From contig CBFHOH010000002.1 in NCBI GenBank assembly GCA_965657335.1, forward strand, positions 186,001 through 250,000: 64,000 bases of DNA. Direction: 5' to 3'. Shown here piece after piece: positions 9,466 to 17,036 of the stretch. The DNA is from UBA4582 sp965657335. Lineage in GTDB: Bacteria > Pseudomonadota > Gammaproteobacteria > Pseudomonadales > Azotimanducaceae. Below the pieces are notes generated by a model. The model was not told where the DNA came from, searched no databases, and worked only from the letters and a program-made list of their open reading frames with translations. Each line of letters begins with the position of its first letter. Within the stretch, counting starts at the first letter, position 1. The translations under genes were made by a program, and so were the position numbers.

Positions 9466-11142
9466 GTGTCCTTAATTTTGGCGAGTACGATACACTTGAA
9501 ACATCTCTATATTTTGTTGATCTGCTGTTTTCTTTTTAGCGGCTGCGACCAACAGAAGCATATTGAGTCGAGCATGACCGACTCTGGGAAGCAAAGTACG
9601 ATGACAGATATCATTCAGACTGCCTCGGGCCAAGTCCGCGGCATCAAACTCGACGCGAACCAAACCGGCACTGACGGCATTCGCGTGTTTAGAGGTATAC
9701 CCTACGCGCAACCACCAGTCGGCGAATTAAGATGGAAAGCACCTGTGGCGCCCACACCTTGGACGGGTATTCGGGATGCCACCGAGTTCAGTCGCTCTTG
9801 TAGTCAGCCAACCAATACCAGCACTTTCGTCTGGACCCGGGGTGATTTCGAAACCAGCGAAGATTGCCTTTACCTCAACGTGTGGGCAGACACGACGGCC
9901 GCAAAACAGCCAGTGATGGTCTGGTTTCATGGTGGCGCACACACTAGCGGACAGGGACACTCCGACATTTTCGATGGCGCGAGGCTTGCTGAGCAAGGGA
10001 TTGTTTTGGTAACGATCAATTACCGCTTGGGTGCGCTTGGATTCCTGGCTCACCCCTGGCTCGCAGAAGAATCCGAGCATTCAAGCGCCGGCAACTATGG
10101 TCTGTTAGACAAAATTGCCGCACTTCGGTGGGTAAAAGATAGCATTGATCAATTTGGCGGCGATGCTGAAAACGTCACTATATTCGGCCAATCTGCCGGT
10201 TCTCAAAGTGTTTGCTCACTGATGGCATCACCGCTTGCTCAGGGACTGTTTCACAAAGCAATTGGTCAATCTGCTGGATGCGTTGGCCCAGCGCCGCAAA
10301 AGGACCTAAACGGATTCCGGCGCGGAGAAGCTCTGGCAAGCAAGTTAGACGCTAACAACATCACTATACTTCGAGAGAAAACTCCAGCTCAAATACTAAG
10401 GGCTTCAGAAAAGACTGGCTGGGCCGAAGCTGACCGAATTGTTATCGATGGCTGGGTTCTGCCTGAGGCTCAGATTGAAACCTTCAGGGCTGGACGACAA
10501 GCACAGATACCTCTACTACTCGGCTCGCTCGCCGACGAAGGCAACGAGTTGCTTCCCGTGAATAAAGCGCTTACTGACCAGCAACTGGATGTCTATTTGA
10601 CGAGGCTGGTTGGGTCGACGTCAAAATCTTTGGCCGCTGAGTATGCCCAAGCATTTGATACACCGGGTAAAATGCAGCATGCGATAGCCACAGATTTTTT
10701 TATGACATTTGGAATGCGTCGCTGGGCTGAATACAGCGAACATGCTGGCAACGACACATGGCTTTATTTTATGGATCACGTGCCTCCTGCTTTTCACCTC
10801 TATTGGCCAGAAAATCCATCCTTAGACTTGCCTGGCGGCCCTCGAAGCGGTGGCGCATATCATTCGGGAGATCTAGCTTTCGTTTTTGGCAATACGGATA
10901 AAGTCGGACTTGACTGGCATGACGATGACCATAAGCTTTCGCAGCATATGGTGAAGTACTGGACCAATTTTGCTCGAAGCGGAAACCCCAACGGAGCCGA
11001 TCTACCCGTATGGCAAAAATTTACCGGTGAAACCTACGCGACGCAACGCCTGAATATCAATCCTGAAACTGTGGATGGCATTCGCAAATCAAAAATTGAT
11101 ATTCTATCCAATGCATATCCAATGTTTGAAGATAAACCATGA
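9466..11142 (+). CDS. Carboxylesterase type B family lipoprotein
   Basis: 558-residue alpha/beta-hydrolase of the carboxylesterase type B/cholinesterase family. The N-terminus is a lipoprotein signal ending in LFSGC, so the mature enzyme is probably anchored to a membrane through that Cys. The oxyanion segment is WFHGGAHTSGQG, the nucleophile Ser243 lies in FGQSAGSQS, the acid is the Glu of SLADEGNE, and the His is in GAYHSGDLAF. It would hydrolyse carboxylic esters outside the cytoplasm. The start is GTG 9466 or TTG 9496; the latter gives a tighter signal peptide (KHLYILLICCFLFSGC). The stop overlaps the next start as ATGA, so this gene and the flavoenzyme are one operon. Confidence 0.92.
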   Translation: MSLILASTIHLKHLYILLICCFLFSGCDQQKHIESSMTDSGKQSTMTDIIQTASGQVRGIKLDANQTGTDGIRVFRGIPYAQPPVGELRWKAPVAPTPWTGIRDATEFSRSCSQPTNTSTFVWTRGDFETSEDCLYLNVWADTTAAKQPVMVWFHGGAHTSGQGHSDIFDGARLAEQGIVLVTINYRLGALGFLAHPWLAEESEHSSAGNYGLLDKIAALRWVKDSIDQFGGDAENVTIFGQSAGSQSVCSLMASPLAQGLFHKAIGQSAGCVGPAPQKDLNGFRRGEALASKLDANNITILREKTPAQILRASEKTGWAEADRIVIDGWVLPEAQIETFRAGRQAQIPLLLGSLADEGNELLPVNKALTDQQLDVYLTRLVGSTSKSLAAEYAQAFDTPGKMQHAIATDFFMTFGMRRWAEYSEHAGNDTWLYFMDHVPPAFHLYWPENPSLDLPGGPRSGGAYHSGDLAFVFGNTDKVGLDWHDDDHKLSQHMVKYWTNFARSGNPNGADLPVWQKFTGETYATQRLNINPETVDGIRKSKIDILSNAYPMFEDKP

Positions 11143-12308
11143 CTGATCAACATCAACAGCTCATCAATAGCGCCAGCAATATGCAACAGGAATTGGCAGA
11201 GCGTGGTGGTGAAATCGACACGCTAAGACAATTGCCGCAAGATCTTGCTGAGAAAATGGCGGCCGAAGGATTCTACGGCATATGTACTCCGGAGGAAATT
11301 GGCGGACTCGCACAGAATCCTTCAACACTCTATCGAGTTTGCGAAACGCTAGCCGCGGCCAACGGATCTGCAGCCTGGTGTGTTTTTATTGGTTCAACGT
11401 CACAATACCTGTTGGGCGCCCTGCCCCCCGAGCAACAACACATCATCATGCAAGACAGCAATGTGATTACGAGTGGTGTTTTCGCGGACAGCGGCACAGC
11501 GCGCTACGAGGTCCGTAACGGTAAGCCAGGATACGTGATAAACGGACACTGGCGCTGGGGTTCGGGCTGTCACAATGCCGCGTGGATATCTGGCGGCATC
11601 CACGAGATAGACGAGCATGGTGAAGCGTTCCAAAGTACAGATGCTGTTCTAACTCGGGCGTTCTTTAGGCCTTCCGAAATCGAGATACTCGATAATTGGC
11701 ATGTCTCAGGTCTACGTGGTTCGGGGTCCAGCGACTATCGTGCAGAGAACGTCTGGATACCGTCTTTACGTATGGCATCCTCGATAGAACAGACCGCATA
11801 TAAAAGTTATCCCATATTCCGCTACCCTAAGTTCGCTTTACTTTCTCTTCCAATTGGCGCAATCACACTTGGCATGGCGCGCGCGTCAATTGACGAAGTG
11901 ATTCGAGTTGCCAGTGAAAAAACGCCTCAGGGCAGTCGACGCACGTTAGCGCATAGACCTGCATTACATCGCGAAATCGGCGTCGCTGACACAAAGTTAG
12001 CAGCAGCACGTAGCTTGCTCTACTCGCTCAATGATGAGGTCTGGCAGCATTGCCAAAGCGAATTTCCCACAGTCCAGCATCGACAAAAACTGCGCGCTGC
12101 GAATGTCCACTTGGTCAATACAGCCGTCGAGGTTGTAGACAAAATGTACACAATTGTCGGCGGGAGCTCAGTATTTGAGTCATCATGCCTGCAGCAACAT
12201 TTCCGGGATGTGCACGTAGCGACCCAGCATATGATGGTTGCCGAGCCTGTGATGGAACTCGCAGGCAGAGTGCTGCTCGGGGTTGATGAGACCGCACCAG
12301 GGCTTTAA
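11139..12308 (+). CDS. Acyl-CoA dehydrogenase-type flavoprotein (possible group D monooxygenase)
   Basis: 389-residue flavoprotein with the acyl-CoA dehydrogenase fold: an N-terminal helical domain (FYGICTPEEIGGLAQNP), a middle beta domain (GHWRWGSGCHNAAWISGG and NWHVSGLRGSGSSDY), and a C-terminal helical domain of the type 2 form. That arrangement (IVGGSSVFESSCLQQHFRDVH near the end) matches flavin-dependent hydroxylases such as HsaA and DszC-like enzymes better than true beta-oxidation dehydrogenases. Such enzymes use reduced flavin from a partner reductase, and no reductase gene is adjacent. Translation is coupled to the upstream lipoprotein esterase by ATGA, suggesting that the ester product is hydroxylated next. 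Substrate unknown. Confidence 0.85.
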   Translation: MTDQHQQLINSASNMQQELAERGGEIDTLRQLPQDLAEKMAAEGFYGICTPEEIGGLAQNPSTLYRVCETLAAANGSAAWCVFIGSTSQYLLGALPPEQQHIIMQDSNVITSGVFADSGTARYEVRNGKPGYVINGHWRWGSGCHNAAWISGGIHEIDEHGEAFQSTDAVLTRAFFRPSEIEILDNWHVSGLRGSGSSDYRAENVWIPSLRMASSIEQTAYKSYPIFRYPKFALLSLPIGAITLGMARASIDEVIRVASEKTPQGSRRTLAHRPALHREIGVADTKLAAARSLLYSLNDEVWQHCQSEFPTVQHRQKLRAANVHLVNTAVEVVDKMYTIVGGSSVFESSCLQQHFRDVHVATQHMMVAEPVMELAGRVLLGVDETAPGL

Positions 12309-12313
12309 AGAAT

Positions 12314-13699
12314 TTAGACGGCATGACGCGCGCTGATTAACAACTGTTCCTCACGATTTAGCGTCCGCCGGTTCCACATTACCGCTACGATTCCTACAAC
12401 AACATTCGTGAACGCGGTTGCTGCGAAAACCCCCACGTAACCAAAGAAATAACTGCCCACCAGCGCTAGCGGAATATAGACAATCAGTAACCGTGCAACC
12501 GAAAGGAACAGTGCTGGCATCGGCCTTCGGAGTGCGTTGAAGGCGTGGGTTGAGACAACAATCAGACCCATGAAACCGATACTGAACGGAATAATGTGCA
12601 AAAAGGTTACAGCAACATCAACCAACTCAGGATCAGCATTCACAAAATTCACAAAATAGCTTGCGCCAAGCCACATGATGGTCGCAGCGATTAATCCCCA
12701 GGCCAGACAGGCGGCGTAACAAGTATTAAGTGCTTCGTGAACCCGTTCAAATTTTCCAGCTCCCCAATTTTGCCCGACTAGCGGCACGACGCTGGTAGAT
12801 ATGCCAATGACAACCATACCGACAACAGATTCAATCCTACTGGCGACACCAAACGCCGCAACAACGGTCGTGCCAAAACCGGCCAGTAACCAAGTGACGA
12901 CCCCCATTGAAAGCGGTTGAATCATGTTTGAGGCTGATGCGGGAATACCTACCTGCAGAATACCAACAGAGGATTTGTGAAAACTCGTCAAAAAACGACC
13001 GTTGGATAAGCGGAACAAGCGCTCACGGAGGAAATACCAATAGGCTGCCAACAGCACCTGCGCGATGGCGCCGAATACAAACGCCCACGCTGCCCCCTCG
13101 AGCCCTAGCTTTGGTAACCCAGCCCAGCCAAAAATCAAAAAGGGACCTACAACCACCTGCACCACGGGTGCGATTGTCATAATGTAACCAGGGAACGTCG
13201 GGTTGCCGAAAGACCTGATTAAGCCATTTGACACCATTGCTAGCCCCATCATGGGGAAACCGATCAACCAAATTTTTGCATAATCGGAGGCAAGACTCAG
13301 AACCTGGTCAGTTGCGCCAAGCAGCACAAAAAGATAATCGGCACCAAGCTGACCTCCCAGCGCAACACAGATGGTAAAAATGAGCACGAGAATATAACAA
13401 TGCGTCGTTGTGATTGCTGTCTGTTCCCTGTCCCCGGCACCCATTGATTGAGCAATGAGCGTGGCAGCACCAATTCCAATACCTCGCGTTAGGGCATTCA
13501 GCGACATAGAGATAGGAAACATAAAGGTAATCGCTGCGAGCTCAGCTTTACCAACCTTACCGATGTAAAAAATCTCGATGAGCTGACCGAGCGTCATGGC
13601 AAGAAAACCCAGAATCATCACACTGGAGAGCTTCGCGACGTGGCCTCTGATAGCGCCTTCAGTGTAAGTTGCCGTACGACTCGGACCAGCGCCACTCAC
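12314..13699 (-). CDS. MATE family exporter, paralogue of the gene at 2042
   Basis: 461 residues, twelve predicted membrane helices, MATE family. The second half has GIPASASNMIQPLSMGV, then FGVASRIESV and GQNWGAG, nearly the same as in the MATE protein at 2042-3427. The start is GTG 13699, overlapping the stop of the upstream permease by four bases (GTGA), so it is the last gene of a minus-strand operon of isomerase, phosphorylase, permease and exporter. It could export a toxic salvage intermediate or simply share a promoter. It converges on the flavoenzyme gene with five bases between stops. Confidence 0.92.
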   Translation of the reverse strand: MSGAGPSRTATYTEGAIRGHVAKLSSVMILGFLAMTLGQLIEIFYIGKVGKAELAAITFMFPISMSLNALTRGIGIGAATLIAQSMGAGDREQTAITTTHCYILVLIFTICVALGGQLGADYLFVLLGATDQVLSLASDYAKIWLIGFPMMGLAMVSNGLIRSFGNPTFPGYIMTIAPVVQVVVGPFLIFGWAGLPKLGLEGAAWAFVFGAIAQVLLAAYWYFLRERLFRLSNGRFLTSFHKSSVGILQVGIPASASNMIQPLSMGVVTWLLAGFGTTVVAAFGVASRIESVVGMVVIGISTSVVPLVGQNWGAGKFERVHEALNTCYAACLAWGLIAATIMWLGASYFVNFVNADPELVDVAVTFLHIIPFSIGFMGLIVVSTHAFNALRRPMPALFLSVARLLIVYIPLALVGSYFFGYVGVFAATAFTNVVVGIVAVMWNRRTLNREEQLLISARHAV

Positions 13700-15054
13700 G
13701 TGATCTGTTCGCCTTCCAAGGGGCTCGATCTTGCCTTCAACGCCACTGCCTGCACGTGAGGGGTTCTAAAATGTATGTACAAGAGCACAGCTAGGCTATA
13801 TCCCAACAACAGAAGCCAACCAGTATTGCCAATGAAATCCCAAGAAGAGATGATGCCGTAGCCATAGATAACCACCGCCAGTATCGGAAACACCTTGGTT
13901 GCCCATAACGGCAATCTAAACGGCGCACCTTGGTAAGCCTGCGGGTTTCGTTTTGCCAAGTTAAACAATGCAAACACCGGAAACAAACCAAATATCGCGC
14001 CAACAGCATTACCTAAAATCGCAACGTACCCCAGACTCATACCTGTCACAATGGGTGTCAAACCGACGAGAAAAAACACAGTCAAATAAATAAAAGGCAC
14101 GCCATATCGATTCATCACTGCAAGTCTTGGTGGTAGCCAACCGTCTTCAGTCGCCATATACAACCCGCGTGTACACCACGCAAAAATGGCATTCAAGGAT
14201 GTCACTAAAGAAATCATGATGCCGCCAGCAATAAACAGAATGTAAACACCCGGTGAAAAGATAATCTTTGCCGTCGCGGCAAGGTTTTCACCGGCGATTT
14301 GTTCAATCGGTAAAACACCTGTCGCAACTACTGCAATCAGCGTGTAAAGCAGTGTAACAATTGCCAAAGATAACCCCATCACAACAGGAATCATCTTGCC
14401 GGGGTTTTCCATTTCATCGCCAAACTCAGAGATGAACTCAGAACCAATTAGACTAAGGCGCAGGAGAAATGCCGCAGCAAAAAAACCGGCGAATCCATTC
14501 GGCATGATATCCGGCAACGATTGATAAGGTGTGAAATCATTGACATGACTCAAGCCAAAGACTATGTAAAGCACCAATGAGGTAAGTAAACCAAACACCA
14601 TGACCGTCTGAAAACGGGCGGCAGTTTTAATACCAAAAAGATTTGCGACAAAACAAAGCACCATCACACCAGCAGCAACGAAAGTAAGGTTTAAATTTGG
14701 AATCAGCGCTTCAGTGTATTCAGCAAAACCAATTGCGAAACTAGATAAAATTAACTGCCCTACGACTAGTAGAGAAAGATAAAAAAACGAAGTTTTTTGC
14801 CCAAGCAAATCTCGCACGTATGTGTAATTACCGCCGGTACTGGGTACTGCAGAGCCAAGGGCTGCGATACAAATCGTGGGAATAGCAACAATCGCGAGTG
14901 CCAATAAAAAGGCCCATGGCGCACCGTAACCCGTCATGCTGATACTTACGCCAGTTAGAACGACGACACCCGTACCGATGATTTGCCCCAAAGAAATGCT
15001 CATCAGGTCCCAAAAACCTAACAACTTTTCACCTTCGGCATGATGCATGGACAT
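13696..15054 (-). CDS. APC superfamily amino acid/polyamine-type permease
   Basis: 452 residues, about twelve helices, with the APC opening GFWDLMSISLGQIIGTGVVVLTG, whose Gly-Thr-Gly unwound helix contacts the substrate amine and carboxylate in relatives, and the PSTGGNYTYVRDLLG segment after helix 2. These are proton- or exchange-driven carriers for amino acids, amines and some purines. ATG 15054 has AGGGA about ten bases upstream; a second in-frame ATG at 15048 is possible. It sits 43 bases after the phosphorylase gene and overlaps the MATE gene by four, so it probably imports or exchanges a compound tied to the purine/thio-sugar chemistry of its operon. Confidence 0.9.
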   Translation of the reverse strand: MSMHHAEGEKLLGFWDLMSISLGQIIGTGVVVLTGVSISMTGYGAPWAFLLALAIVAIPTICIAALGSAVPSTGGNYTYVRDLLGQKTSFFYLSLLVVGQLILSSFAIGFAEYTEALIPNLNLTFVAAGVMVLCFVANLFGIKTAARFQTVMVFGLLTSLVLYIVFGLSHVNDFTPYQSLPDIMPNGFAGFFAAAFLLRLSLIGSEFISEFGDEMENPGKMIPVVMGLSLAIVTLLYTLIAVVATGVLPIEQIAGENLAATAKIIFSPGVYILFIAGGIMISLVTSLNAIFAWCTRGLYMATEDGWLPPRLAVMNRYGVPFIYLTVFFLVGLTPIVTGMSLGYVAILGNAVGAIFGLFPVFALFNLAKRNPQAYQGAPFRLPLWATKVFPILAVVIYGYGIISSWDFIGNTGWLLLLGYSLAVLLYIHFRTPHVQAVALKARSSPLEGEQIT

Positions 15055-15097
15055 GCTGCAAGTTCCCTGTTTATTTTAGTTTTCTTCTTGCATCTAC

Positions 15098-15850
15098 TTA
15101 TAGCAATACCGGCGGAGTGCACTCATCGTCGCGCGTCGAGCGCAGTACATCGAGCATAAGGTTGATCATATTCTCCCGCACTTGATCAATATTGTCTTCC
15201 ACCAGCGTAATCTTATCTTCAAGGCCAGCAGCAAGATTAATTGGCAGCGCTACCGCGGCAAAATTCATACCCAGTTCTCCCGCCAGATACACTTCGGGAC
15301 AACACGTCATACCCACAACATGTCCGCCTAACATCTGATACATCTTTATTTCCGCCGGCGACTCAAATCTTGGACCATTAGTAGCAACATATGTAGCACC
15401 ATCATGACACTTAATATTGTGTTCAGGCGCAAGACTTATCAACTGCTCACTCATTACAGGACAAAATGGCTGACTCATTTCAACATGTCCGACGGCACTT
15501 TGAAGGTCATCAAAAAAACTAAATTCTCTTCCATGGGTAAAATCAAGGAAGTCGCGCAGCACTGCAAGGTCGAGCACAGGATAGTCGGAGGTAATCGAAC
15601 CCACCGCGTAAGTAGACATAATTCTACTCACACCCAAATCTTTGAGCGCCTGAATATTTGCTCGATAGTTAACTTTGTGGGGAGGTGTAGCGTGATCCTT
15701 TCCATGCCGCGTTAAAAACACGATGTCTTCGTGATCACCCTGACCTAAATAGACCTGCGCCGAACCGAATCTGTTAGTCATTTGACGTGCTTCAACCTCG
15801 ATACCAGAAAGATTGTAAATACCAGTACCGCCCATAATTGCTGCAGGCAT
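15098..15850 (-). CDS. Methylthio-nucleoside phosphorylase-like enzyme (PNP/MTAP family)
   Basis: 250 residues, the short PNP/MTAP length. Visible motifs are IMGGTGIYNLSG at the start (phosphate loop), TRHGKDHATPPHKVNYRAN, and NGPRFESPAEIKMYQMLGG; the last is followed by the Val-Gly-Met-Thr ribose-binding strand. It would split a nucleoside with phosphate to a free base and sugar 1-phosphate. Adenosine-type MTAPs carry an Asp-x-Asp near the C-terminus that recognises the 6-amino group. Here that strand reads LPINLAAGLE, with Asn instead, as expected for a 6-oxopurine substrate such as methylthioinosine or inosine. ATG 15850 is backed by AGAGGA six bases upstream. It lies 47 bases after the MtnA-like gene. 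Confidence 0.85.
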   Translation of the reverse strand: MPAAIMGGTGIYNLSGIEVEARQMTNRFGSAQVYLGQGDHEDIVFLTRHGKDHATPPHKVNYRANIQALKDLGVSRIMSTYAVGSITSDYPVLDLAVLRDFLDFTHGREFSFFDDLQSAVGHVEMSQPFCPVMSEQLISLAPEHNIKCHDGATYVATNGPRFESPAEIKMYQMLGGHVVGMTCCPEVYLAGELGMNFAAVALPINLAAGLEDKITLVEDNIDQVRENMINLMLDVLRSTRDDECTPPVLL

Positions 15851-15897
15851 AATTATTCCTCTGTTACTGTTCTATCCATTTAATCATTTTTCACAAA

Positions 15898-16983
15898 CTA
15901 CCAATCCTGATAACTATTTAACGTATAGGGACTTAGCACCCCGTGAACTGTTACGACACCCGCAACATATTTCGGCGGCGTGATATCAAATGTCGGGTAC
16001 CTCGCGTTGATACTGTCAATGGTGGTTGGCATCCCTAACGCTAAACGAACCTCTGCAGGGTCGCGTTCTTCTATTTCGATGTCAGCCTTGACTAACTTGC
16101 GCTCGTCTCTGCCCCAGGCGAACGCGTAAAACGGTATTCCATGTGCATGTGCGGCAATGGCATGCTGAAACGTGCCAATTTTGTTAACTACGTGACCGTC
16201 GCCAGTGATCATATCAGCGGCTGTAATATACTTTTGAATCTTACCCTCTGACATGATGTGTGCAGGCATACTGTCTGTAATCAGGTTGACATCAACACCA
16301 ATCTCTCGAATCGAGGGTGCAGTGAGCTTAGCGCCCTGAAAATAGGGTCGTGTTTCCGGTGTATAGACGCGAATATTTTTGCCATCTCTGGCGGCAAATG
16401 CCAGTGCAAGAATGAAAGCGGCCTCGGCAAAACAGTGGGTTAATATGCCATCGCCGTCACTAATCAGATTGGCCATCGCTCTGGCGCGCACCGCATAGTC
16501 ATCATAGATCTGCTGCAAAGTCTGACTGATTGACGCCTCTATTGCCTTATCAACAGGCTGGTTTTCCTTCACCGCCTGACGCGCGATCGTTAACACCTCG
16601 TCCAAACGGAGCTGAATTGCGGTGTTTGTCGGACGCGTTGCAGCAAGCACATCTCTCGCTCTCTTCAACTCTGGTAACAGCCTCTCAATATCATCAGTGT
16701 CGCTGTATTTGCTGGAAACAATTCTCATCGCATTTACGGCGGACAACCATGGGCCTCCGCCCTGGGTCACCATATCTTTTATCGCGGTCGCGACTTCGTC
16801 GACGGATTCACAGGTGACATATGATTGCTGAAGTGGATAAGCACGGCGATCACCGATGATCACTTTGCCATCCTCAAAACGCGCAATATTTGGCGGGTTT
16901 AATAGAAAAGGGAGGAGCTCAAAAACGCCTTCTCGTGCTGCGGGAGACTTGGTATCGATTTTAGGCTCGCATGTATCAATCAA
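15898..16983 (-). CDS. MtnA/eIF2B-family sugar 1-phosphate isomerase-like protein
   Basis: About 361 residues related to S-methyl-5-thioribose-1-phosphate isomerase. Shared features are ATRPTNTAIQLRLDEVL, ETRPYFQGAKLTA, LITDSMPAHI, VVNKIGTFQHAI and HGIPFYAFAWG. The catalytic Cys is present (Cys184 in LTHC) and so is the catalytic Asp (Asp257 in TAADMITGDG). Two conserved places differ: the usual His-Cys-Asn-Ala-Gly reads HCFAE, and the phosphate-binding Arg-Gly-Ala-Pro reads GGGP. It probably converts an aldose 1-phosphate from the next enzyme to a ketose 1-phosphate, but the sugar may not be methylthioribose. The start is uncertain: TTG 16983 gives the family length but lacks a clear ribosome site. 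Confidence 0.82.
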   Translation of the reverse strand: MIDTCEPKIDTKSPAAREGVFELLPFLLNPPNIARFEDGKVIIGDRRAYPLQQSYVTCESVDEVATAIKDMVTQGGGPWLSAVNAMRIVSSKYSDTDDIERLLPELKRARDVLAATRPTNTAIQLRLDEVLTIARQAVKENQPVDKAIEASISQTLQQIYDDYAVRARAMANLISDGDGILTHCFAEAAFILALAFAARDGKNIRVYTPETRPYFQGAKLTAPSIREIGVDVNLITDSMPAHIMSEGKIQKYITAADMITGDGHVVNKIGTFQHAIAAHAHGIPFYAFAWGRDERKLVKADIEIEERDPAEVRLALGMPTTIDSINARYPTFDITPPKYVAGVVTVHGVLSPYTLNSYQDW

Positions 16984-17036
16984 GGAGCTGAGATACTACC
17001 ATATGTCGCTGGAGGGGAAAGCAACCCTCTTCTGCA

